From assembly GCA_963807975.1 (NCBI GenBank), contig CAWEDV010000001.1, positions 1,736,001 to 1,800,000 on the forward strand: a DNA stretch of 64,000 nt, read 5' to 3'. Made by a program: the position numbers and the translations under genes. This document shows positions 53,753 through 59,929 of this stretch, piece after piece. The notes under the pieces are model-generated. The model saw only the letters and a program-made list of their open reading frames with translations. It did not search any database and was not told where the DNA came from. Numbering within the stretch: position 1 is the stretch's first letter; each line of letters begins with the position of its first letter. This DNA comes from JAACFF01 sp963807975 (GTDB lineage Bacteria; Chloroflexota; Anaerolineae; Promineifilales; Promineifilaceae).

Positions 53753-54280
53753 TTACTCTATTAGCACGGTCCGTCCACATTCGGGACAAACAAACCAGCC
53801 TTGTACTTCTTCATCTTCATTTAGATCAACCATTAATTCGCAATCAGGGCACTTAGGTTCAATGATTTCCTTGCCCCCAAAGAGCTTGGCCACGACAAAT
53901 GCAGCCGCTACTCCAATGGGACTAATGGCCAAGGCCGTCAGAGCCAAAATTCCCTTAGAAAGCCGTCCATCGTCTTGCGCTTCTTCTGGAAATTCATCAT
54001 CAGGCCAGGGCCCTTCATCGCCAGTCTCATTACTCAAATCTGAGGCCATGATCCGGCGAGCTTCTTCGAGCTGTTCCTCGGGTACCATGACATGGCCTCG
54101 TCCCATGGGACCATAAACCAGCCCCATCGCTGCCCCTGCTCCCTGCTGCCAGACCCAAGCCGGAACCCCTTCAGCCTTTAGCCTTCCGGCAACCACCTCC
54201 GCGGACAAGCTCCCTGAAGTTTCCCAAAACTTAACCCACTTGATCTCTTCTTGCGCCTCATCAGGAATTGAATTTGACAT
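53753..54280 (-). CDS. DUF2007-like zinc-ribbon membrane protein
   Basis: 175 residues. An N-terminal ferredoxin-like part (WVKFWETSGSLSAEVVAGRLKAEGVPAWV, HVMVPEEQLEEARRIM) resembles DUF2007 signal-transducing domains. An acidic linker, one hydrophobic helix (GILALTALAISPIGVAAAFVVAK) and a C-terminal zinc ribbon (CPDCELMV...CPECGRTVL) follow. DUF2007 proteins are uncharacterised. The start at 54280 lacks a strong ribosome-binding site. It is first of the leftward trio with the PLDc_N and methyltransferase genes. Confidence 0.65.
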   Translation of the reverse strand: MSNSIPDEAQEEIKWVKFWETSGSLSAEVVAGRLKAEGVPAWVWQQGAGAAMGLVYGPMGRGHVMVPEEQLEEARRIMASDLSNETGDEGPWPDDEFPEEAQDDGRLSKGILALTALAISPIGVAAAFVVAKLFGGKEIIEPKCPDCELMVDLNEDEEVQGWFVCPECGRTVLIE

Positions 54281-54510
54281 GATTATTTTACCTTCTACCC
54301 ATTTGCCGCTTTGTCCCCCAAAAATACGAAGTTCATGCTGTGACCATTGTAGATTGTGACAATAAGTGTGGTCAAGTCAATTTGGTGCTGTGAATGAACA
54401 ATTGTTTATTAATTCAGCTAAGTTCGGTTGCCATTGTCCTGCTGTGGGATAAACTGTCGTGAACCCCGCCATTCATAGAACTTCACAATACGGGGCTGCA
54501 AAGGTTCGTT

Positions 54511-55479
54511 ATGGAAGCATCCTACGTGCATTGGTTGAGAGAAAAGGTGGGAACACGAAAGATTTTTCTACCATTCGCCAGCGTTGTATTACGCGACAGA
54601 CAAGGCCGTATCCTTTTACAACGGCGTACTGACTTCGATCTTTGGGGTCTACCTGGAGGAGTTCTAGAACTAAACGAAGATTGGGATTCCTGCGCGAGAC
54701 GTGAACTATTGGAAGAAACAGGTCTGGAAGCGGGAGCGTTACGCCTGGTCGGTGTATATACCGATCCTCGATACGACGTTACTTATCCCAATGGGGATCA
54801 GGTTCAACAGTACACCGTTTGTTTTGAAGCCGCGGTCAGTGGAGGCATTATGCGGCCTGATGGCGTAGAAAGTAGCGATCAAGTTTTTCTGGAAAGCGCG
54901 GACTTGGTTCAATATAAGATCCCAATTTGGTACCAGGACATGATTAACGATACCCTGCAAAACAGGCCGCCGGTATTCAAGCCGCCACATTCTGCCCTGC
55001 AAACGGTCGACCAAATCGATAATGTACGCCCTTATATTGGGCAGTCGCTTTATGCCGGTGTTGGGGCTTCGGCGATCGTGGCCCGGGAAGATGGTCGCAT
55101 TCTAATGCTGCAGCATATTGGCGAAAAAGGCTGGCGACCGCCCGCTGGCTTTTCTGATATTGGCGAAAATGTCGCCCAAACGGCCGTACGCGAGGTTTTG
55201 GAAGAGACAGGCCTGCATGTTGAGCCACTCAGCATTCTCGCGATACACGCTACCCCAATGCTCAATGTAGTCTATCCCAACGGCGATCAGATAAGAAATG
55301 TAGGTGTCGTCTTTCGCGCTCGCTTGCTGGGCGGATCGATGAGCATCGACAATCAAGAGGTGTCTGATGCCTCCTGGATACGACCCGAGGATATTCCAAC
55401 GCTGATAGCACCATCATCGCGGAGTTGGTTCTATCAAAAAATCGTCGATCATCTACACGACGGCTGCTTCATTTGTTAA
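54511..55479 (+). CDS. Tandem Nudix hydrolase (two complete Nudix domains)
   Basis: 322 residues with two intact Nudix boxes. The first is GGVLELNEDWDSCARRELLEETGL at about residues 49-72; the second is GFSDIGENVAQTAVREVLEETGL at about 210-232. Each fits G-x5-E-x7-REUxEExGU. Both domains share YPNGDQ motifs after the box, so they arose by duplication and fusion. Nudix enzymes cleave nucleoside diphosphates linked to another moiety; the substrate is not readable. Family members are usually 130-200 residues, so a double copy is unusual. Upstream 230 bases contain no other gene. Confidence 0.85.
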   Translation: MEASYVHWLREKVGTRKIFLPFASVVLRDRQGRILLQRRTDFDLWGLPGGVLELNEDWDSCARRELLEETGLEAGALRLVGVYTDPRYDVTYPNGDQVQQYTVCFEAAVSGGIMRPDGVESSDQVFLESADLVQYKIPIWYQDMINDTLQNRPPVFKPPHSALQTVDQIDNVRPYIGQSLYAGVGASAIVAREDGRILMLQHIGEKGWRPPAGFSDIGENVAQTAVREVLEETGLHVEPLSILAIHATPMLNVVYPNGDQIRNVGVVFRARLLGGSMSIDNQEVSDASWIRPEDIPTLIAPSSRSWFYQKIVDHLHDGCFIC

Positions 55480-55551
55480 AGAATCAAAGGACGACCATAT
55501 AATTTAAGTTAGATTGGTTGCCATTCATTCCCCCAAACAGTACTATAGGCT

Positions 55552-55638
55552 ATGGGTAGAAAAATAGACCCAGACGAACAGATTATCCGTGTATTTGTTA
55601 TGCACTATCCTGATCTGCAAATCGGAGAATTAATGTGA
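55552..55638 (+). CDS. Possible 28-residue leader or small protein
   Basis: A frame MGRKIDPDEQIIRV and so on, 28 codons, ends ATG TGA with its TGA overlapping the GTG start of the next gene (GTGA, 55635-55638). An in-frame GGAGAAT near its end serves as ribosome-binding site for the downstream GTG. The overlap suggests translational coupling. No similarity is recognised and no ribosome-binding site is strong upstream, so it is only a candidate. Confidence 0.4.
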   Translation: MGRKIDPDEQIIRVFVMHYPDLQIGELM

Positions 55639-56027
55639 TAGAACCAGAATTAATTGAAATTATTGAAGGCCCACCTCCTGATTTCCAACCCACAATGCAA
55701 AGTTGGCTTCAATCCTTATACGAAGGACCAGAAGTGACGGAGATCGCCATGTGTCAGCTGCGAACGGCTACTGGCTTGGATATCCAGGAACGTTGTGAAC
55801 TGGCCTGGCAAGAAAGACGTCCGGTAGTTCTCGATTTCCCCGATCAATGGGGCATGAGACAGCAGCTTGACGTCGTCGCTCTTAAGTTAGCTGAGGTTGA
55901 AGAAGGGCAGCTTCTCACAATTTGGGTTGCCGTTGCCGGGATAATGATTGAAGTAGATGGTGGCGGGGAAGACGAAGATTTTGATGAAGACTTTGATGAA
56001 GACGATGATGATGCTATACCATTCTAA
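55635..56027 (+). CDS. Acidic hypothetical protein
   Basis: 130 residues, GTG start with GGAG 7 bases upstream. The body is a compact mixed fold (MIEPELIEIIEGPPPDFQP, ERRPVVLDFPDQWGMRQ, LLTIWVAVAGIMIEV). The last 22 residues are a Gly/Asp/Glu run (alternating DFDED repeats) ending in AIPF. The acidic tail could bind metal or basic protein, or mimic nucleic acid. I recognise no family. A terminator follows 74 bases later. Confidence 0.6.
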   Translation: MIEPELIEIIEGPPPDFQPTMQSWLQSLYEGPEVTEIAMCQLRTATGLDIQERCELAWQERRPVVLDFPDQWGMRQQLDVVALKLAEVEEGQLLTIWVAVAGIMIEVDGGGEDEDFDEDFDEDDDDAIPF

Positions 56028-56101
56028 ACTAGCTTCATGATCATTGTTTGCTGCCAATGATCGTTTGACGATTTGGCAGGTGGCGAACCAAAAAAGAAAC
56101 G

Positions 56102-56135
56102 CACCAGGAGACAAGAAAGCTCCTGGTGTTTTTTT
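56102..56135. terminator. Bidirectional intrinsic terminator
   Basis: CACCAGGAG (56102-56110) pairs with CTCCTGGTG (56120-56128) over a 9-base loop, followed by nine or more T on the + strand. It separates the rightward acidic protein from the leftward propeller gene. Confidence 0.88.
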
Positions 56136-56145
56136 TTGCACCTGG

Positions 56146-58314
56146 TTACTGCTGAGCTAAGTAGAGTTTGTTGCCTGAAGTGACATAAATGCGCAGTGGC
56201 ATTTCGGCTATTGCTAAATCGCTGGCGCCAACGAAAGCATCTTGCCCTCGTTTGTCCGTTGCCCGGTATTGGGCCAGGATTGTTCCCAGACGGCTGATCT
56301 GAATAACACGACCATTGCCGGCATCCAGGACAAAAACTGAGGCATTCAGCCCTTTGCCGACCAGTTCGGCAGCCACCGGATTTTGCAGTGGTGTCGCCAA
56401 TCCGCTTTGCAGCAGCTCCGTTTCATCCCACTGCACTCGACCGGACCTGGTATCGTAATATCGAATTCGGCCGTCGTCATAGACAATTAACAGGCTCCCA
56501 TCTTCACTATAAAGATCGATATCAATGGCATGCGTCAAATCAAGATCGGCACTTAAGGTCAAGTTTCGTTCAGAGGGATCGACCATATACCCCTCGTCCT
56601 GTGGGTAGTATTTCCAGATCGTATTGCTGGGAGGATCTAGCACGTACAAACGTTTTAGGTACTGGGTCATATCAGCCGGGCTTTGCCACTCACTGCTAAG
56701 CCCCAGAGTTGCGGCCCTGGTTTCATCAGATTCTGGATAGTAGGTGACCAGTACCCCACTTTCATCTAACATGGCCAGGCCTTCCTTCTTATTCTCCTCA
56801 ACACCAACGGATCGCCAGGCAAGATCGACGATCTCCTGAACGACATGGGTCCCGACCGCCTGCCCGCTAAAGCCAAGCTGCTGTGCATCTTCTGCAATCA
56901 GTGTCGTCAAGGACTCGTCCGTGGCATGACCATACACAGTGCCACTGGCGCCGTCGAGGGTATATATCCCGGTACCGGATTCAGTAGATAAAATGACCGA
57001 CGTTAAGTCAGCCGACCGGTCGAGCGTGACGAATGGGTTGGCTTCCAGTCGGGCGACACCATCCAATTGGTCCAAAGCAATCAATGCTATTTCGCGCATT
57101 TCAGCCACCCCAGCATCACCAGGACGCAGCGCTTCTGCTTCTACGGCCAGAGCCATCAGTCGATTATAGTGTTGGCGAGCAAGTTCATCGTCGCTGCCTG
57201 CCTCTTGGGCAGACACAAGACTTTGGGACATGTCTCGTCTGAGCTGCCCTACTTGACGCACACGCCCTCGCTCCAGGTAGACACCACCAACAACGACTGC
57301 CACGATCAGAGGAATAACAACGGCCACAATCGCAGGCAGGAGCCAATGCCCTTCCTCGCTCTCGTCAACCGGCGGGCGCAGGCGAAGCATCAAATCGGCC
57401 GTCCATCCCGAGAGGAACGATAAGCCCAAGGCGGACCGCGAAGCGGCCTGCCGCGCCGTATACTCCGCGGCATCACCTAATTCCTGGGCATTGATATCAG
57501 GCATTGCCGCTGTTTGTCCTTCACGAACAGGCTGCGCCGCTGCGGCAGTGGCCCCGGCAGCCACCTGCTGCGTCGTGGTCCTGGGCATGGATATACGGCT
57601 TCGCTTTGGGACTGGGCCAGGAATAATGGGTAAGCTGCTGACAGATTCGTCTGTGAACTCAACCAGAAGAAGTTTGCCCGAGTTGGAGCCAATAGCCTCC
57701 GCCAGTTCATTCAGGCCAAGGTCCAACTCCGTATCGACGAGAGCCGGCGACAAGGCATGGCTAGGCAGGTGAGCGATTCGAGGATCGGCCAGGAGCAGCA
57801 TATCCCCGGGCAGTAGACGCTGGTGATAATATCGAAAATCGAGCCCTGAACTGCGCCCCAAAGGTGTCACATGCTCTGGGGTTCGTGTTGGGATGCGCTC
57901 CACGCCAAAATTGTGGCCCAGCAAGGCCAATGATTCGCCGCTTTGCACGAGGTACAACTCATCATCGTGCAACACACCACAAGTGATAGCACCTTCGCGT
58001 GGCGCATCGCTCCCCCCCAAATTCATTTGCAGAAGACGATTGTTGGTCTCCTGTATTACTTTCCGCAGTGATGCAGTTACACTGCCGCTGCTGCTGAAAT
58101 ATCGCTCGCTAATCCCTTGCAGTAAACCATGCAGTAAATTGGCACTGTCAGACCGTGCCCCTGAAAGGGTCAAATGGACGAATAAGACTTCCCGCTGGCG
58201 ACCGTGAGCAGATCTACTCGGCGCTGGCTGGGCAAGTAAACCAGGTATTTGAGCTCGATCTTGCTCGACGCCATCGACGATATGTAACTGGCCGCTTAGC
58301 GCATGCAACTGCAT
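56146..58314 (-). CDS. PP2C-like and beta-propeller membrane protein
   Basis: 722 residues. The N-terminal 250 residues have a PP2C/SpoIIE-like phosphatase layout (EVLFVHLTLSGARSDSANLLHGLLQGISERYF, ITCGVLHDDELYLVQSGES, GDMLLLADPRIAHLP). The usual metal-binding Asp motifs (DGxG, GD) are not obvious, so it may be a pseudophosphatase. A linker rich in Ala and Gln leads to one transmembrane helix (LPAIVAVVIPLIVAVVVGGVYLE at about 330). The outer 330 residues form beta-propeller-like repeats (SEDGSLLIVYDDGRIRYYDT). This suggests signalling across the membrane by an external sensor. It follows the SelW-like gene by 50 bases. Confidence 0.65.
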   Translation of the reverse strand: MQLHALSGQLHIVDGVEQDRAQIPGLLAQPAPSRSAHGRQREVLFVHLTLSGARSDSANLLHGLLQGISERYFSSSGSVTASLRKVIQETNNRLLQMNLGGSDAPREGAITCGVLHDDELYLVQSGESLALLGHNFGVERIPTRTPEHVTPLGRSSGLDFRYYHQRLLPGDMLLLADPRIAHLPSHALSPALVDTELDLGLNELAEAIGSNSGKLLLVEFTDESVSSLPIIPGPVPKRSRISMPRTTTQQVAAGATAAAAQPVREGQTAAMPDINAQELGDAAEYTARQAASRSALGLSFLSGWTADLMLRLRPPVDESEEGHWLLPAIVAVVIPLIVAVVVGGVYLERGRVRQVGQLRRDMSQSLVSAQEAGSDDELARQHYNRLMALAVEAEALRPGDAGVAEMREIALIALDQLDGVARLEANPFVTLDRSADLTSVILSTESGTGIYTLDGASGTVYGHATDESLTTLIAEDAQQLGFSGQAVGTHVVQEIVDLAWRSVGVEENKKEGLAMLDESGVLVTYYPESDETRAATLGLSSEWQSPADMTQYLKRLYVLDPPSNTIWKYYPQDEGYMVDPSERNLTLSADLDLTHAIDIDLYSEDGSLLIVYDDGRIRYYDTRSGRVQWDETELLQSGLATPLQNPVAAELVGKGLNASVFVLDAGNGRVIQISRLGTILAQYRATDKRGQDAFVGASDLAIAEMPLRIYVTSGNKLYLAQQ

Positions 58315-58364
58315 AATATGTCAAGTCTAACACGTGTGACGGCAAATACAAAAATCGTTTGATC

Positions 58365-58643
58365 TTAACCGTTCTTCGGATAAGTTGGGACATTAGGTCC
58401 AACCAGTTCCTTGAACAAATTCAGCACTTCGCCCGGATCGGCATGCCGACCCGTTGCCTTCTTTGAGTAGAGCACATCACCATTTACAACGACATCAAAA
58501 ACACCTTTCGTCCCCGTAATAAAGGTGAAGCTCTTAATAAGATGTTGATAATTACTGAGAATGTCATCCGCCGCACGGGCAGCACGATCCCAGTAGTTTC
58601 AAGGTACGCAGTATTCGAGCGTGATCGTGTATTTCTTCTCCAT
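58365..58643 (-). CDS. SelW/Rdx-family selenoprotein candidate (in-frame TGA as Sec)
   Basis: A 92-codon gene interrupted by an in-frame TGA at codon 15 (58601-58599), in the motif C-V-P-U, matching the CxxU redox site of SelW/SelT/SelH-type (Rdx) proteins. The reading continues through FITGTKGVFDVVVNGD and KKATGRHADPGEVL to a TAA, in the expected length and fold. The ATG has a perfect AGGAGG. Just after the TGA, CTGGG can pair with CTCAG, and GCTGC with GCGGC across a CCGT loop, a plausible bacterial SECIS. The gene is thus a selenoprotein, or a Cys homologue interrupted by a mutation. It would be missed by standard gene callers. Sec machinery is not in this window. Confidence 0.75.
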
Positions 58644-58666
58644 GATGAGCCTCCTATATTTCGGCA

Positions 58667-58694
58667 ACTTTAGCACATAAGATTCTCTTGACAA
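58667..58694 (-). promoter_or_regulatory. Promoter of the SelW-like gene
   Basis: On the minus strand TTGTCA (58694-58689), 16 bases, and TAAAGT (58672-58667), 23 bases from the ATG. The -35 overlaps that of the divergent tRNA promoter. Confidence 0.5.
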
Positions 58695-58716
58695 GCGGTA
58701 ATCGCTAAGCTACCAT
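58688..58716 (+). promoter_or_regulatory. Promoter of the tRNA-Ala(CGC) gene and the operon behind it
   Basis: TTGACA at 58688-58693 (exact), 17 bases, and TACCAT at 58711-58716. Transcription would begin near 58723, 7 bases before the tRNA. No second promoter was found between this tRNA and the T-box leader, so it may drive the whole unit. Confidence 0.6.
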
Positions 58717-58729
58717 ATACGTCGCTCTC

Positions 58730-58802
<73 letters not shown>

Positions 58803-58870
58803 TTACGGCGCAGGCGCGGAGCACAGTATAGGTCGCCTGTGGCGATAAGTGAATAATTGAAAAGCAAAGA

Positions 58871-59208
58871 ACAGGAGTAGTAGGTACGGGCGGTTACGCC
58901 TTTATCTCAGAGAGTTGCTTCACCGGCTGCAAGGGCAACAAATTAAGTACTGAACTCGCCTGGGAGCTGTGACAATGAAAGATCGTTTGCAGTAGTTGTC
59001 ACCGGAATATGCACGTTACGCATTTAAGTGGATAGTTTATGATGGGCCCATAGCTCAGTTGGGAGAGCGCCACAATGGCATTGTGGAGGTCAAGGGTTCG
59101 AGTCCCTTTGGGTCCACTCGAACATCCGATATTTTTCGGATGCTTGCTATCAATCAGAGTGGTACCGCGGAACCCCTTTCGTCTCTGAACGAAAGGGGTT
59201 TATTTTTT
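58871..59208 (+). ncRNA. Leucine T-box riboswitch leader containing a tRNA-Ala gene
   Basis: ACAG/CTGT (58871-58874, 58967-58970) closes stem I; GGAGTAGTA gives the specifier-loop 5' strand; GTAC/GTAC (58884-58887, 58947-58950) is the distal helix; CAGAGAG lies at 58908-58914. TGAA-CTC-GCC at 58951-58960 places specifier CUC (Leu). Stem II is GTGACAA/TTGTCAC with the S-turn AGTAG. After the inserted tRNA-Ala at 59044-59116, stem III is CATCCGA/TCGGATG (59123-59142). The T-box TGGTACCGCGGAA is at 59160-59172; CAGAG/CTCTG (59155-59159, 59183-59187) closes the antiterminator. The competing terminator is 59171-59200, 12 pairs, followed by a T-run. UGGU fits ACCA of tRNA-Leu. Confidence 0.9.
59044..59116 (+). 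tRNA. tRNA-Ala, anticodon GGC, nested in the T-box leader
   Basis: A complete 73-base tRNA: acceptor GGGCCCA/TGGGTCC with G3-U70, D arm AGTTGGGA, anticodon stem CCACA/TGTGG enclosing ATGGCAT, anticodon GGC (codon GCC), TTCGAGT loop, discriminator A, CCA not encoded. It shares acceptor/D-arm sequence with the CGC tRNA upstream. It sits between the stem II region and stem III of the leucine T-box. If RNase P and RNase Z mature it normally, the leader RNA is cut in two. Confidence 0.96.
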
Positions 59209-59257
59209 TATATGGCGCCCACTGAGAAACATACTGGTGGGGCCAGGGTATCGACTA

Positions 59258-59872
59258 ATGGACGATGTATTCATCAAAATGGACGGTACGTCCGTTTACG
59301 GCAAACTGGCCGGGGATCCCGCCGATTCTTTGCTGTTAGGCCTGCATGGTTGGAGCCAGCGCAATGGCTGGCATACCTGGGAACCACTAATGGGACCGCT
59401 GGCTGCCGCTGGCTTTTGCGTGGTAAGCGTGGATATGCCAGGGTGGGGCAATAGCCCCGCCCTGGATGCGGTCCCACTGGCCGGTTCGCGTGCCGTGACG
59501 GTTGTCCTTGACATCTTGGATGGCCTGCAAAAAGAGACGGCCGTGTTAATGGGCAAGAGTTGGGGTGGTGGCGTGGCAATCAAGACCGCCCTTGAAGAGC
59601 CAGGACGTATCGCGGGTCTTATCCTTACCGCGCCGGCGCTGCAAAACTTTGCTCAACTGCATGAGCTGCAGGCGCCGGTTTTAATGGCCTGGGCAGAGGA
59701 CGATCCCGTTATCCCAATTGCTATCACAGAGCGATACGCTAACGCCCTTCCAGATATGCAGCTCGTAACATACGCGACTGGAGGCCACAGCGCAGCACAG
59801 AAAAATGTGGTTGATTTCGTGCCAAAAGCGATCCAATTTCTGAGCGAAATGCACCCACAACAAAGCAGCTGA
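59258..59872 (+). CDS. Alpha/beta hydrolase
   Basis: 204 residues from the ATG at 59258 (MDDVFIKMDGTSVYG), preferred because AGGG lies 9 bases upstream. It is a small alpha/beta hydrolase with GLHGWSQ (oxyanion), nucleophile in GKSWGGG (about residue 98), catalytic Asp in AWAEDDPV and His in GGHSAAQK. The substrate is unknown; candidates are esters or acyl groups. It lies between the T-box terminator and leuS with 57 bases to leuS, so leucine starvation should raise its level too. Confidence 0.8.
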   Translation: MDDVFIKMDGTSVYGKLAGDPADSLLLGLHGWSQRNGWHTWEPLMGPLAAAGFCVVSVDMPGWGNSPALDAVPLAGSRAVTVVLDILDGLQKETAVLMGKSWGGGVAIKTALEEPGRIAGLILTAPALQNFAQLHELQAPVLMAWAEDDPVIPIAITERYANALPDMQLVTYATGGHSAAQKNVVDFVPKAIQFLSEMHPQQSS

Positions 59873-59929
59873 GTAGCGACCACTGCCCGCTGACTCCCTT
59901 TTTAGAAGCAGAGGTCCAGGAGAACAAAA

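Noticed and set aside
58365..58643. Frameshift or pseudogene instead of a selenoprotein
   Set aside because: Only one stop interrupts the frame, exactly at the Sec position, with a strong ribosome-binding site and following stem-loop. A chance mutation is possible but less likely; kept as a caveat.
58803..58870. A separate promoter for the leucine T-box leader
   Set aside because: AATAAT near 58852-58857 has no acceptable -35 at 16-18 bases, so it was not called.
59044..59116. The nested tRNA read as a T-box domain rather than a real tRNA
   Set aside because: All tRNA features are intact, including the G3-U70 pair, D-arm, T-arm and Ala anticodon GGC, so it is a real tRNA gene.
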